Origin: Simplicispira suum
GTDB taxonomy: Bacteria > Pseudomonadota > Gammaproteobacteria > Burkholderiales > Burkholderiaceae_C
Assembly: GCF_003008595.1 (NCBI RefSeq)
Contig: NZ_CP027669.1
Location: forward strand, 2,914,001-2,978,000
DNA: 64,000 nucleotides
Reading direction: 5' to 3'
The notes beneath the pieces were generated by a model that was given only the letters and a program-made list of their open reading frames with translations, did not search any database and had not been told where the DNA came from. Shown in pieces: positions 12,382 to 21,804 of this stretch. Each line of letters begins with the position of its first letter. Position 1 is the first letter of the stretch. A program made the position numbers and the translations under genes.

Positions 12382-13326
12382 ATGGGTGTATTGCGAATGG
12401 GCCACGCGAGTGTGCGGGTCATGGACATCGACGCTGCAGTGCGGCACTACGAGAACGTGCTGGGCCTCAAGACGGTCATGACCGACAAGGCCGGCAACGT
12501 CTACCTCAAATGCTGGGACGAGTGGGACAAGTATTCGCTCATCCTCACCCCCAGCGACCGAGCAGGCCTGAACCACGTCGCCTACAAGGTGCAGGACGAT
12601 GCCGATCTCGACGCACTTCAAAAACGCATTGAAGCCTGGGGCACCAAGACCACCATGCTGGCAGAAGGCGCCTTGCCATCCACCGGGCGCATGCTGCAGT
12701 TCGACCTGCCCAGCGGCCACGAAATGCGCCTGTATGCCATGAAGGAGTACGTGGGTACGGATGTTGGCACCACCAACCCCGACCCATGGCCGGACGGCAT
12801 CCGGGGAGCCGGTGCGCACTGGCTGGACCACTGCCTGCTGATGTGCGAGATGAATCCGCCCGAAGGCATCAACACCGTGCAGGACAACACGCGTTTCATG
12901 AAGGAGTGCCTGGACTTCTTCTTGACCGAGCAGGTGCTGGTGGGGCCGAACGCCGACATGCAGGCCGCCACCTGGATGACGCGCACCAGTACGCCGCACG
13001 ACATCGCTTTTGTGGGTGGCCCGGTCAGCGGCTTGCACCACATTGCGTTCTTCCTCGATTCCTGGCACGACGTGCTCAAGGCGGCCGACGTGATGGCCAA
13101 GAACAAGGTGCGGATTGACGTGGCGCCCACCCGCCACGGCATTACGCGCGGCGAGACGATTTACTTCTTTGACCCGAGTGGCAATCGCAACGAAACCTTT
13201 GCCGGCCTGGGCTATCTGGCGCAACCGGATCGCCCTGTGACCACGTGGAGCGAAGACCGCCTGGGCAGCGGAATTTTCTACCACACGGGCGAACTTGTGA
13301 GCTCCTTCACCGATGTCTACACCTGA
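12382..13326 (+). CDS. dmpB: Catechol 2,3-dioxygenase (extradiol, meta-cleavage)
   Basis: A 314-residue type I extradiol dioxygenase that opens catechol to 2-hydroxymuconic semialdehyde with Fe(II). Two vicinal-oxygen-chelate halves are present; the iron ligands are seen as His150 (LDHCLL), His219/220 (GLHHIAF) and Glu271 (NRNETF), equivalent to His153, His214 and Glu265 of XylE. It follows dmpQ by 39 bp with an AAGGAGACAGAC ribosome site. Its last 14 bases overlap the next gene. Slightly longer than XylE (307). Confidence 0.97.
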   Translation: MGVLRMGHASVRVMDIDAAVRHYENVLGLKTVMTDKAGNVYLKCWDEWDKYSLILTPSDRAGLNHVAYKVQDDADLDALQKRIEAWGTKTTMLAEGALPSTGRMLQFDLPSGHEMRLYAMKEYVGTDVGTTNPDPWPDGIRGAGAHWLDHCLLMCEMNPPEGINTVQDNTRFMKECLDFFLTEQVLVGPNADMQAATWMTRTSTPHDIAFVGGPVSGLHHIAFFLDSWHDVLKAADVMAKNKVRIDVAPTRHGITRGETIYFFDPSGNRNETFAGLGYLAQPDRPVTTWSEDRLGSGIFYHTGELVSSFTDVYT

Positions 13327-13795
13327 GCCCATCCCCACGTCGGTGGGCCCGCACAGCACCGTGCAGCACTGCATCACGTGGCGCGCGGCGCATGCAGCTG
13401 CGGGTGCTGCAGCAGTGCATGCGGCCGAGATCGGCGCCTCGGTCAACGTGGCGTTGGTCGATGCGGCTGGGGTGCTGGCGGCCTTTGTGCGCATGCCCGG
13501 CGCGCCACTGCACTCAGTCGATATTGCCATCGACAAGGCCTATACCGCTGCGAGCTTTGGCTTGGCCACTTCGCAGTGGCACGCCGTGCTCGCCGGACAT
13601 TCGACGGCTGTGCGCGAAGGCCTGGTCCTTCGGCCGCGCTTTGTCGCCTTTGGCGGCGGCCTGCCCATTGTGGAAGGCGGCGCGCGCATCGGCGCGATTG
13701 GCGTCTCGGGTGGCAGCGAAGCGCAGGACGAGGCAATTGCCCGTGCGGGCCTGCGCGCCCTGGGGCTTGAAGCCCTCGAACCCTCTACTGAATAG
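13313..13795 (+). CDS. GlcG/HbpS-like (DUF336) protein of the meta-cleavage operon
   Basis: A 160-residue protein of the GlcG/HbpS family (formerly DUF336). Seen are the paired stretch [22 protein letters not shown], the helix [16 protein letters not shown], then [20 protein letters not shown], which is the family pattern. Members include heme-binding HbpS and unassigned genes that often sit in aromatic degradation operons; the role here is unknown. Its ATG lies inside the 3' end of dmpB (14-base overlap), so expression is coupled to the ring-cleaving enzyme. It occupies the space between dmpB and dmpC that is empty in the Pseudomonas dmp operon. Confidence 0.85.
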   Translation: MSTPEPIPTSVGPHSTVQHCITWRAAHAAAGAAAVHAAEIGASVNVALVDAAGVLAAFVRMPGAPLHSVDIAIDKAYTAASFGLATSQWHAVLAGHSTAVREGLVLRPRFVAFGGGLPIVEGGARIGAIGVSGGSEAQDEAIARAGLRALGLEALEPSTE

Positions 13796-13799
13796 AACC

Positions 13800-15254
13800 A
13801 TGAAAAATATCCAAAACTTCATCAACGGCGAATACCTGGGCAGTGAGCGCCAATTCGACAAACACTCGCCCACCACCGGCGCCGTGATTGCCAAGGTGCA
13901 CGAGGCCGATCGCTCTCAGGTCAACGCTGCCGTCGCCGCCGCCCGCGCTGCGCTTGATGGCCCCTGGGGCAGGATGAGTGTGGCCGAGCGCGTCGAGCGC
14001 CTGCACGCCCTGGCCGATGGCATCAACCAGCGCTTTGATGAGTTTCTGGACGCAGAGTGCGCCGACACCGGCAAGCCTCGCAGCCTGGCGAGCCACATCG
14101 ACATTCCACGCGGCGCAGCCAACTTCAAGGTGTTTGCCGACGTTGTCAAGAACGTGGCTACCGAATTTTTCGAAACCGCAACGCCCGACGGGCGCGGCGC
14201 CATCAACTACGGTTACCGCACACCCGTGGGCGTGGTGGGCGTGATCTGCCCCTGGAACCTGCCGCTGCTCTTGATGACCTGGAAGGTGGGCCCGGCGCTG
14301 GCCTGCGGCAACACCGTGGTCGTCAAGCCCTCGGAAGAAACGCCGCAGACAGCCGCCTTGCTGGGTGAGGTGATGAATGCGGCCGGCATTCCGCCCGGTG
14401 TGTACAACGTGGTGCATGGTTTTGGTCCCGATTCGGCGGGCGAATTTCTCACCACACACCCCGGCGTGGACGCCATCACTTTCACCGGCGAGACGCGCAC
14501 CGGCGAGGCCATCATGAAGGCTGCCGCCCACGGTGCGCGCCCGGTGAGCCTGGAAATGGGGGGCAAGAACGCCGCCATCGTCTTTGCCGATTGCGACTTC
14601 GATGCCGCCATTGAGGGCACGTTGCGCTCGGTGTTTGCCAACTGTGGTCAGGTCTGCCTGGGCACCGAGCGGGTGTACGTCGAGCGCCCGCTTTTTGAGA
14701 AATTCGTCGCCGCTCTCAAGCAAGGCGCCGAGGACATGAAAATCGGGGTACCCGAAGACGCTGCCGCCGGCATGGGCCCCTTGATCAGCAAGGAGCACCA
14801 GGCCAAGGTGCTGTCGTACTACCAGCTTGCGGTGGAGGAGGGTGCCACGGTGGTCACCGGCGGCGGTGTGCCCGACATGGGGCCCGCGCATGCGGGGGGC
14901 TCGTGGGTTCAGCCGACGATCTGGACCGGGCTGCCCGAGACGGCGCGTGTCATCAAGGAAGAAATCTTCGGCCCCTGCTGCCACATCGCCCCCTTCGATA
15001 CCGAAGACGAAGTGCTGGCCAAGGCCAACGACAACGTGTACGGCCTGGCGACTGCCATCTGGACGCGCGACCTGGCGCGCGCGCACCGCGTGGCGCAGCG
15101 CATGAAGGTGGGGCTCTCGTGGGTCAACAGCTGGTTCCTGCGCGACCTGCGCACGCCCTTTGGCGGCTCCAAGCAATCGGGCATCGGGCGTGAGGGCGGC
15201 GTGCATTCGCTGGAGTTCTACACCGAGCTCAAGAACGTCTGCATCAAGCTCTGA
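13800..15254 (+). CDS. dmpC: 2-hydroxymuconic semialdehyde dehydrogenase
   Basis: A 484-residue NAD+-dependent aldehyde dehydrogenase oxidising 2-hydroxymuconic semialdehyde to 4-oxalocrotonate (enol form). Catalytic residues are N153 (CPWN), E252 (LEMGGKN) and the nucleophile C286 (NCGQVCLG). DmpC and XylG are 486 residues, so the size agrees. It begins 4 bp after the DUF336 gene. Because no dmpD hydrolase follows, this enzyme is the only route shown for the ring-cleavage product in this cluster. A palindromic repeat fills the gap to dmpE. Confidence 0.95.
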   Translation: MKNIQNFINGEYLGSERQFDKHSPTTGAVIAKVHEADRSQVNAAVAAARAALDGPWGRMSVAERVERLHALADGINQRFDEFLDAECADTGKPRSLASHIDIPRGAANFKVFADVVKNVATEFFETATPDGRGAINYGYRTPVGVVGVICPWNLPLLLMTWKVGPALACGNTVVVKPSEETPQTAALLGEVMNAAGIPPGVYNVVHGFGPDSAGEFLTTHPGVDAITFTGETRTGEAIMKAAAHGARPVSLEMGGKNAAIVFADCDFDAAIEGTLRSVFANCGQVCLGTERVYVERPLFEKFVAALKQGAEDMKIGVPEDAAAGMGPLISKEHQAKVLSYYQLAVEEGATVVTGGGVPDMGPAHAGGSWVQPTIWTGLPETARVIKEEIFGPCCHIAPFDTEDEVLAKANDNVYGLATAIWTRDLARAHRVAQRMKVGLSWVNSWFLRDLRTPFGGSKQSGIGREGGVHSLEFYTELKNVCIKL

Positions 15255-15259
15255 AATAT

Positions 15260-15320
15260 GAATAAAAAATGCCTCTAGCGCTTATCTGTAAACACTTTAT
15301 AGCTATTGAATAGATAGTAT
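15260..15320 (+). repeat. Dispersed palindromic element, copy 2
   Basis: Core GCCTCTAGCGCTTAT at 15270-15284, then TAGCTATTGAATAGATAG forming the second small hairpin. It fills the dmpC-dmpE gap, exactly where dmpD lies in the Pseudomonas dmp operon. The right arm of the first hairpin is degenerate. Same orientation as the operon. Confidence 0.8.
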
Positions 15321-15322
15321 TT

Positions 15323-16105
15323 ATGCACACCGATCTGATCCAGTCTCTGGGCGATGAACTCTACGACGCGCTGAAAGCCTGCCGCACCGTGGCGCCCCTT
15401 ACCAGCCGCCACGAAGGCATTACCATCGAAGATGCCTACGCCATCCAGCAACGCATGATGGCGCGCCGCCTGCAAGCGGGTGAGCGCGTAGTGGGCAAGA
15501 AAATTGGCGTCACCAGCGCTGCCGTGATGAACATGCTGGGTGTCTACCAGCCCGACTTTGGCTGGCTCACCGACGCCATGGTCTACAACGAAGGCGAAGC
15601 CATTGCCGCCAGCACGCTGATCCAGCCCAAGGCGGAGGGCGAAATCGCCTTTGTGCTCAAGAAGTCGCTCAAGGGCCCCGGCGTGACTGCGGCCGACGTG
15701 CTGGCTGCCACCGAGGGCGTGATGGCGTGCTTTGAGATCGTCGATTCGCGCATCCAGGACTGGAAGATCAAGATTCAGGACACCGTGGCCGACAACGCCT
15801 CTTGCGGCGTCTTTGTGCTCGGCGACCGCCTGGTGGACCCGCGCGATGTGGACCTGGTCACCTGCGGCATGGTGCTGGAGAAAAACGGCGAAATCGTCGC
15901 CACCGGTGCCGGCGCCGCCGCCCTTGGCCATCCAGCCAATGCCGTGGCCTGGCTGGCCAACACGCTGGGCTCGCACGGTATTGCGCTGGAAGCGGGTGAA
16001 GTGGTGTTGTCGGGTTCGCTCGCCATCATGGTTCCCGTGGTCGCAGGCGACAACCTGCGCGTGACCATCGGCGGCATTGGCGGTTGCTCGGTCCGGTTTG
16101 TATGA
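15323..16105 (+). CDS. dmpE: 2-oxopent-4-enoate (2-hydroxypenta-2,4-dienoate) hydratase
   Basis: A 260-residue hydratase adding water to 2-hydroxypenta-2,4-dienoate to give 4-hydroxy-2-oxovalerate. It belongs to the MhpD/XylJ/DmpE family, homologous to the decarboxylase DmpH found four genes later, and the two proteins act as a complex in the xyl/dmp pathways. Conserved features: GKKIGVTSAAVMNMLGV, KAEGEIAFVL with metal-binding acidic residues, and FEIVDSRIQDWK. It starts just after a palindromic repeat and is followed by an unusual 249-bp gap. Confidence 0.95.
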   Translation: MHTDLIQSLGDELYDALKACRTVAPLTSRHEGITIEDAYAIQQRMMARRLQAGERVVGKKIGVTSAAVMNMLGVYQPDFGWLTDAMVYNEGEAIAASTLIQPKAEGEIAFVLKKSLKGPGVTAADVLAATEGVMACFEIVDSRIQDWKIKIQDTVADNASCGVFVLGDRLVDPRDVDLVTCGMVLEKNGEIVATGAGAAALGHPANAVAWLANTLGSHGIALEAGEVVLSGSLAIMVPVVAGDNLRVTIGGIGGCSVRFV

Positions 16106-16354
16106 AAAAACAAACCCCTGAGGTGCTTGGTGCCTCGGTGCTTGCGCCAGAGGCGTCCGCTCTACGGCGCCGTCCAAGCCTGCGCTGGCAGGCTTGGAAT
16201 CGTCGCTACCAGCCCCTTGTCTCGCATCGCAGCGCGCTGCGGGAGGGGGGCGCCGCCAGCGCGGCGGGGCGGCCCTTGCGCGGTCGCCATGGGCCTGGGC
16301 TGCGCCGGCATCCCCCACCGCGCCCCTGAACAATGATTTCTACGGAGAAAACAG
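16106..16354 (+). other. GC-rich spacer inside the operon
   Basis: A 249-bp gap in an operon whose other gaps are mostly under 60 bp. It contains a perfect 10-bp inverted repeat with a 4-base loop at 16174-16197 (CCAAGCCTGC/GCAGGCTTGG) and a very GC-rich stretch around 16230-16290. No ORF with recognisable product and no T-run terminator is seen. It may be an inserted intergenic repeat or an RNA processing site. Confidence 0.55.
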
Positions 16355-17269
16355 ATGAGCAAAAAAATCAAATGCGCCTTGATCGGGCCTGGAAATATTG
16401 GCACCGACTTGCTGGCCAAGCTCCAGCGCAGTGCGGTCCTGGAGGCGGTCTGGATGGTTGGCATCGACCCGGAGTCCGACGGATTGAAGCGCGCCCGCGA
16501 GATGGGCATCAAAACCACCGCCGAAGGCGTCGATGGCCTGATTCCTCACATGAAGGCAGACGGCGTGCAGATCGTTTTTGACGCCACCAGCGCCTATGTG
16601 CACGCGGAGAATTCGCGCAAGGTAAATGCCGAGGGCGCGATGATGATTGACCTCACGCCCGCCGCCATCGGGCCGTTCTGCGTACCGCCGGTGAACTTGA
16701 AGCAGCACGTTGGCCAGCGTGAGATGAACGTCAACATGGTCACCTGCGGAGGCCAGGCCACGATTCCCATGATCTACGCGGTCAGCCGCGTACAGGCCGT
16801 GGCGTATGGTGAGATTGTTGCCACCGTCTCGTCCAGATCTGCGGGCCCAGGGACGCGCAAGAACATTGACGAATTCACCCGCACCACGGCCGGTGCCGTC
16901 GAGAAAGTGGGCGGTGCCAAAAAGGGCAAGGCCATCATCATCATCAACCCGGCTGAGCCGCCGATGATCATGCGCGACACCGTGCATTGCCTCACCGAGG
17001 GCGAGCCGGATCAGGCCGCCATCACGGCCTCCATCCACGAGATGATCAAGGAAGTGCAGAAGTACGTGCCGGGCTACCGTCTGGTCAACGGTCCGGTATT
17101 TGACGGCAAGCGTGTCTCCGTCTTTCTCGAGGTGGAAGGCCTGGGTGACTACCTGCCCAAGTACGCAGGCAATCTGGACATCATGACCGCCGCCGCCGCG
17201 CGCACGGCAGAGATGTTTGCACAAGAAATTCTGGCCGGCTCGCTCACGCTTGAAGCCGTCGCCGCCTGA
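16355..17269 (+). CDS. dmpF: Acetaldehyde dehydrogenase (acylating)
   Basis: A 304-residue enzyme that converts acetaldehyde, NAD+ and CoA to acetyl-CoA. The Rossmann motif GPGNIGTDL (11-19) and the catalytic cysteine C131 in TCGGQAT are visible. DmpF forms a tight complex with the aldolase DmpG so that toxic acetaldehyde is channelled directly; the dmpG gene follows after 14 bp. The ATG at 16355 follows a GGAGAAAACAG ribosome site. Confidence 0.96.
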   Translation: MSKKIKCALIGPGNIGTDLLAKLQRSAVLEAVWMVGIDPESDGLKRAREMGIKTTAEGVDGLIPHMKADGVQIVFDATSAYVHAENSRKVNAEGAMMIDLTPAAIGPFCVPPVNLKQHVGQREMNVNMVTCGGQATIPMIYAVSRVQAVAYGEIVATVSSRSAGPGTRKNIDEFTRTTAGAVEKVGGAKKGKAIIIINPAEPPMIMRDTVHCLTEGEPDQAAITASIHEMIKEVQKYVPGYRLVNGPVFDGKRVSVFLEVEGLGDYLPKYAGNLDIMTAAAARTAEMFAQEILAGSLTLEAVAA

Positions 17270-17283
17270 ACCTGGAGCACACC

Positions 17284-18321
17284 ATGAGCACACTCAAAGG
17301 CAAAAAAGTTCGTCTGCACGATATGACGCTGCGCGACGGCATGCACCCCAAGCGCCACCTGATGACCTTGGAGCAGATGACCTCCGTCGCCACTGCACTG
17401 GACGGGGCTGGCATGCCGCTGATCGAGGTGACGCACGGCGACGGTCTGGGCGGCAGCTCGGTCAACTACGGTTTTCCGGCCCACACCGACGAGGAATACC
17501 TGGGTGCGGTGGTTCCGCTAATGCAGCATGCCAAAGTCTCGGCTCTGCTCATTCCCGGTATCGGTACCGTGGACCACCTGCGCATGGCGCACGATCTGGG
17601 TGTGCACACCATTCGCGTCGCCACGCACTGCACCGAGGCCGACGTGAGCGAGCAGCACATTGGCCTGGCGCGCAAGCTCGGCATGGACACCGTGGGCTTT
17701 CTGATGATGAGCCACATGAACAGTGCCGAAGGCCTGGTCACGCAGGCCAGGCTGATGGAGGGCTACGGCGCCAACTGCATCTACATCACCGACTCGGCCG
17801 GTCACATGTTGCCGCACGACGTGAAAGAAAAACTCGGTGCGGTGCGCCAGGCCTTGAAGCCCGAGACCGAACTCGGCTTTCACGGCCACCACAACCTCGC
17901 GATGGGCGTTGCCAACAGCCTGGCCGCCATTGAAGTGGGCTGCAGCCGCATCGATGCGGCCGCCGCCGGCCTGGGTGCGGGTGCGGGCAATACCCCCATG
18001 GAAGTGCTGGTGGCGGTATGCGATCTGATGGGTATAGACACCGGTGTCGATGTTTTCAAGATCCAGGACGTTGCCGAAGACTTGGTTGTGCCCATCATGG
18101 ATTTTCCCATCCGAATCGATCGTGACGCACTTACGCTGGGCTATGCCGGCGTGTACGGCTCCTTTCTGTTGTTCGCCAAGCGCGCAAGCCAGAAGTACGG
18201 TGTTCCGGCGCGTGAAATCCTTGTCGAAATGGGCCGCCGTGGCATGGTCGGCGGCCAGGAAGACATGATCGAAGACACCGCGCTCACGCTGGCCAAGGCG
18301 CGCGGTTTGCAAGTGGCTTGA
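17284..18321 (+). CDS. dmpG: 4-hydroxy-2-oxovalerate aldolase
   Basis: A 345-residue class II (divalent metal) aldolase splitting 4-hydroxy-2-oxovalerate into pyruvate and acetaldehyde. The N-terminal [14 protein letters not shown] holds the catalytic R17, metal ligand D18 and H21, and the other metal histidines are in [10 protein letters not shown]. The C-terminal communication domain for the partner DmpF is present (full length). Sits 10 bp before dmpH. Confidence 0.96.
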   Translation: MSTLKGKKVRLHDMTLRDGMHPKRHLMTLEQMTSVATALDGAGMPLIEVTHGDGLGGSSVNYGFPAHTDEEYLGAVVPLMQHAKVSALLIPGIGTVDHLRMAHDLGVHTIRVATHCTEADVSEQHIGLARKLGMDTVGFLMMSHMNSAEGLVTQARLMEGYGANCIYITDSAGHMLPHDVKEKLGAVRQALKPETELGFHGHHNLAMGVANSLAAIEVGCSRIDAAAAGLGAGAGNTPMEVLVAVCDLMGIDTGVDVFKIQDVAEDLVVPIMDFPIRIDRDALTLGYAGVYGSFLLFAKRASQKYGVPAREILVEMGRRGMVGGQEDMIEDTALTLAKARGLQVA

Positions 18322-18331
18322 AGGACAAAAA

Positions 18332-19120
18332 ATGGCACTGAACGCATCCACCCTCGACCAGCTTGCAGAACAGCTGGAAAACTGCCAGCTCAAGGCAAAA
18401 GACACACTGAAGATCACCGAGTCCCATCCGGACATGGGCTGGGACGACGCCTACGCCATTCAGGACCGCATCCTGGCGCGCAAGCTCGCGCGCGGTGCCC
18501 GCGTGGTGGGCTACAAGGCAGGGCTTACCTCCCATGCCAAGATGAAGCAGATGGACGTGACCGACCCGGTGTTCGGCTTTCTGGTCGACGAGTTCGTTGT
18601 TCCCGAAGGTGGCGAAATTAAGGTGAGCGACTTGATCCACCCCAAGGTCGAACCGGAGATCTGCTTCGTCACCCGCACCGAACTCAAGGGCCCGGGTTGC
18701 CATATCGGCGCCGTACTGGCTGCCAGCGACGTGGTGCTCCCCGGCATCGAAGTGATCGACAGCCGCTACCGTGATTTCAAATTTGACCTGAAAAGCGTGG
18801 TGGCCGACAACACCTCGGCCGCGCGCTTCGTGGTTGGCGGCCGCGTGGCCTCCGCGCGCGACCTGGATCTGCGCACCCTTGGCATCGTGCTGGAGAAGAA
18901 CGGCCAGCCGGTGGCGCTGGGCGCTGGAGCGGCGGTGTTGGGGCATCCGGCCGCAGCGGTCGCCATGCTGGTCAACCACCTGGGTCGGCGCGGGAAGACG
19001 CTGCCCGCAGGCAGCCTGGTGCTCTCGGGCGGCATCACCGAGGCGGTGGCGGTTCAGGCGGGTGACAACGTGACGCTGCGCATTCAGCACCTGGGCAGTG
19101 TGTCCGTGCGTTTTGTTTAA
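18332..19120 (+). CDS. dmpH: 4-oxalocrotonate decarboxylase
   Basis: A 262-residue Mg2+-dependent decarboxylase that removes CO2 from 2-oxohex-3-enedioate to give 2-hydroxypenta-2,4-dienoate, which DmpE then hydrates. It is a paralogue of DmpE in this operon, sharing VVGYKAGLTSHAKMKQM, VEPEICFV and IEVIDSRYRDFK. The hydratase/decarboxylase pair is known to associate in the meta pathway. The presence of dmpH with dmpI defines the 4-oxalocrotonate branch. Confidence 0.94.
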   Translation: MALNASTLDQLAEQLENCQLKAKDTLKITESHPDMGWDDAYAIQDRILARKLARGARVVGYKAGLTSHAKMKQMDVTDPVFGFLVDEFVVPEGGEIKVSDLIHPKVEPEICFVTRTELKGPGCHIGAVLAASDVVLPGIEVIDSRYRDFKFDLKSVVADNTSAARFVVGGRVASARDLDLRTLGIVLEKNGQPVALGAGAAVLGHPAAAVAMLVNHLGRRGKTLPAGSLVLSGGITEAVAVQAGDNVTLRIQHLGSVSVRFV

Positions 19121-19140
19121 AAGCCAGCCAAGGAGCCCCG

Positions 19141-19332
19141 ATGCCATTTGCCCAGATTTACATGATTGAAGGCCGAACGGCCGAGCAGAAAAAGGCCGTC
19201 ATTGAAAAGGTCACCCAGGCGCTGCACGAAGCCGTAGGCGCACCCGTGGAGAACGTGCGTGTCTGGATTCACGACGTCCCCAAAGAAAACTGGGGAATTG
19301 CCGGGGTGAGCGCGAAGGATCTCGGGCGTTGA
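19141..19332 (+). CDS. dmpI: 4-oxalocrotonate tautomerase
   Basis: A 63-codon gene giving a 62-residue mature enzyme with the catalytic amino-terminal proline after Met removal. Numbering the mature chain from Pro1, Arg11 and Arg39 are kept and position 50 is Trp in place of the Phe of the Pseudomonas mt-2 enzyme, a conservative change. It isomerises 2-hydroxymuconate to 2-oxohex-3-enedioate. Starts 20 bp after dmpH with a CAAGGAGCCCCG ribosome site and ends the operon; no classical terminator is seen in the 172 bases that follow. Confidence 0.94.
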   Translation: MPFAQIYMIEGRTAEQKKAVIEKVTQALHEAVGAPVENVRVWIHDVPKENWGIAGVSAKDLGR

Positions 19333-19504
19333 ACACCCGGAGCCAGAGGCACAAGGGCTCAGGATCCGACAGCAAAATGCAGTGGCGCAGCGGTTGATGT
19401 TCTGCTGCCCTTCCTGCGAAGCCGCAGCCCCTCTCGGCCTGTGTGTTCTTGGTTGCCGCAGTGGTGCAGGGCGAGAAGTTCATGCCATCTGCTAAATTCC
19501 ATCC

Positions 19505-20734
19505 ATGAATGCGATCGCTGGCAAACACATCGTCCTTGGACTCACTGGCGGCATCGCCTGCTACAAGGCAGCCGAGTTTTGCCGCGCTCTGGTAAAAGCC
19601 GGGGCCAGCGTGCAGGTGGTGATGACGCAGGCGGCCGAGCAGTTCATCACGCCCGTGACCATGCAGGCACTGAGCAACCGGCCGGTGTACAGCTCGCAAT
19701 GGGATGTGCGCGCGGACAACAACATGGCGCACATCAACCTCAGCCGGGAGGCCGACGCGATTGTCGTCGCGCCCTGCAGTGCAGATTTCATCGCCCGCCT
19801 GGCGCACGGAGCGGCCGACGATTTGCTGGCGCTGATGTGCCTGGCGCGGCCCGTGGAGCGGGTGCCGCTGCTGCTCGCCCCCGCCATGAACCGCGAGATG
19901 TGGGCGCATCCTGCCACGCAGCGCAACCTTGTGCAGGTGCAGCAAGATGGTGCCGTGGTGCTGGGCGTGGGCAGTGGTGATCAGGCCTGCGGCGAAACTG
20001 GCGATGGCCGCATGCTGGAACCGCAGGAGTTGCTGGAAGAAGCGGGGGCCTTTTTTCAGCCTAAGCTGTTGGCGGGGCAACAGATGCTCGTCACCGCGGG
20101 CCCCACGTTTGAAGCCATCGACCCGGTGCGCGGCATCACCAACCATTCGAGCGGCAAGATGGGCTTTGCCATTGCCCGTGCTGCCCGCGAGGCCGGTGCC
20201 GAGGTGACGCTGGTGGCTGGCCCGGTGTCTTTGCCCACGCCGCGTGGAGTGCGGCGCATCGATGTGGTTTCGGCACAGAATATGTACGATGCGGTGATTC
20301 CGCTTGCGCGGGATGCTTCTATTTTTGTAGCAGCAGCGGCTGTAGCTGACTGGCGACCGGACCGAGCCGCGCAGGAAAAAATCAAGAAGGACGGCAGTGG
20401 CGCCACGCCCACGCTTGGCTTTGCCGAAAACCCCGACATTCTGGCCACTGTTGCGCAGTCCGAGCGGGCCCGTAGCGGCGCGCTGTACTGCGTGGGATTT
20501 GCCGCCGAAAGCCATGACTTGCTGGTGCACGCGACCGCCAAGCGCGCACGCAAGGGAGTGCCGCTGTTGGTGGGCAACATCGGCCCGGCCACGTTCGGGC
20601 AGGACGACAATGCGCTGCTCCTGGTGGATGCGCACGGCCACAGCGAGCTGGCGCGCGCCAGCAAACGCGTGTTGGCACAGCAGTTGGTGGCCGAGATTGC
20701 TGCCAGAAGGTCGTCAACACGTTCTGAGGAGTGA
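19505..20734 (+). CDS. coaBC: Bifunctional phosphopantothenoylcysteine decarboxylase / phosphopantothenate-cysteine ligase
   Basis: A 409-residue coenzyme A biosynthesis enzyme. The N-terminal flavin-dependent decarboxylase domain (CoaC, about 1-185) shows [13 protein letters not shown], catalytic His in [13 protein letters not shown], and PAMNREMW. The C-terminal ligase domain (CoaB) shows [29 protein letters not shown] and KIKK, the motif with the key lysine. Cytosolic and essential. It is followed after 4 bp by a small membrane protein gene and then dut; dut next to coaBC is common in proteobacteria. Confidence 0.97.
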   Translation: MNAIAGKHIVLGLTGGIACYKAAEFCRALVKAGASVQVVMTQAAEQFITPVTMQALSNRPVYSSQWDVRADNNMAHINLSREADAIVVAPCSADFIARLAHGAADDLLALMCLARPVERVPLLLAPAMNREMWAHPATQRNLVQVQQDGAVVLGVGSGDQACGETGDGRMLEPQELLEEAGAFFQPKLLAGQQMLVTAGPTFEAIDPVRGITNHSSGKMGFAIARAAREAGAEVTLVAGPVSLPTPRGVRRIDVVSAQNMYDAVIPLARDASIFVAAAAVADWRPDRAAQEKIKKDGSGATPTLGFAENPDILATVAQSERARSGALYCVGFAAESHDLLVHATAKRARKGVPLLVGNIGPATFGQDDNALLLVDAHGHSELARASKRVLAQQLVAEIAARRSSTRSEE

Positions 20735-20738
20735 AGCC

Positions 20739-21203
20739 ATGAATCCGTCTGCCACCAAGGCCGAATGGGATGCCCCAAAAAATGGGGACTTTGCGCGCTA
20801 CGTTGAGCGGTTGACGGCCGCCCACGCGGTGACTTTGCCAGAAGAGCCCGGAAGGGTACCGCATGTCGGTGAGAGGATGACCCGTACCCAACCTGTTGGC
20901 GCTGACACCCATTTGCCGGATCTGCAGGCGCTCAAAGTACCGACCGTCGCCATTCTTTCTTCGGTGCAACTGGGCCTTTTTCTATTGGCTGTTGCGCAAT
21001 TGGCGCTGCTCGCGCTCGCCGGATTGGGTTCAGTCTTCGGGGTCACTGCCGCTGTTGTCGCCTGGTGGCTCGTGGGCCGCTGGAAGGCTGTGCTGCGCGG
21101 GCCGCGCCAACCGGCTGGATTGCCCAAAAGCTCGCTTGTTGCACTGCAGCGTGAATTGCAGGCGCTAGCAAAACAAAAAGCCAAACAAGCCTCAGGGAAA
21201 TGA
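20739..21203 (+). CDS. Small membrane protein between coaBC and dut
   Basis: A 154-residue protein of unknown function. The first ~65 residues are hydrophilic; two hydrophobic segments follow (about 68-90 and 93-108: [20 protein letters not shown] and [16 protein letters not shown]) joined by a very short turn, then a basic, Lys/Gln-rich tail. The ATG at 20739 follows a GGAGTGAAGCC site and the stop overlaps the dut start in an ATGA, so it is very likely translated in the coaBC-dut operon. No domain recognised. Confidence 0.7.
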   Translation: MNPSATKAEWDAPKNGDFARYVERLTAAHAVTLPEEPGRVPHVGERMTRTQPVGADTHLPDLQALKVPTVAILSSVQLGLFLLAVAQLALLALAGLGSVFGVTAAVVAWWLVGRWKAVLRGPRQPAGLPKSSLVALQRELQALAKQKAKQASGK

Positions 21204-21646
21204 ACATTGACATCAAGGTCCTCGACGCACGCATGGCCGATGCCCTGCCCGTGTATGCCACTGCGGGCAGCGCAGGGCTGGATTTGCGCGCCTGCCTGGA
21301 CGCGTCGCTCACCCTGGCGCCTGGCGCTTGCGAAATGGTCGGAACGGGTTTTGCTATCCATCTGGCCGATGCCGGCTACGCGGCGCTGATTCTTCCGCGC
21401 TCGGGGTTGGGGCACAAGCACGGAATCGTGCTGGGCAATCTGGTGGGTTTGATCGACAGCGACTACCAGGGCGAACTGAAACTCAGCGTCTGGAACCGCA
21501 GCGCCGAGCCCTTCGTCATTGCACCGATGGACCGGCTTGCGCAACTGGTGGTGGTGCCGGTGGTGCAGGCGCGTTTCAATGTGGTTGCCTCGTTTGCAGC
21601 AAGCGAGCGGGGCGAGGGCGGTTATGGTTCAACAGGACAGGGCTAA
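21200..21646 (+). CDS. dut: Deoxyuridine 5'-triphosphate nucleotidohydrolase (dUTPase)
   Basis: A 148-residue trimeric dUTPase, hydrolysing dUTP to dUMP and keeping uracil out of DNA. All five family motifs are seen: [40 protein letters not shown] and the C-terminal [10 protein letters not shown] arm. The start overlaps the stop of the preceding membrane protein gene in an ATGA. Confidence 0.97.
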   Translation: MNIDIKVLDARMADALPVYATAGSAGLDLRACLDASLTLAPGACEMVGTGFAIHLADAGYAALILPRSGLGHKHGIVLGNLVGLIDSDYQGELKLSVWNRSAEPFVIAPMDRLAQLVVVPVVQARFNVVASFAASERGEGGYGSTGQG

Positions 21647-21804
21647 CTTCGCTGTAGGCGAACGCTGGCAGCGGAGCGGCCGCCTTGCTGACGACAGGCT
21701 CCTGTTGCGCCCTGCAGTCGAGGCCAGCGATTGCGCATTCAATGGGTGCTCAGCACGCACTGGCGTTTGGGTCCAGGGCGCTTAGACCATTCAGGAGAAA
21801 AAGC

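Noticed and set aside
10927..13536. Open frame of 869 codons on the minus strand
   Set aside because: Antisense to dmpP, dmpQ and dmpB; His/Gly/Ala-rich shadow translation.
19333..19504. Terminator after the phenol operon
   Set aside because: Only weak complementary segments without a T-run were found.
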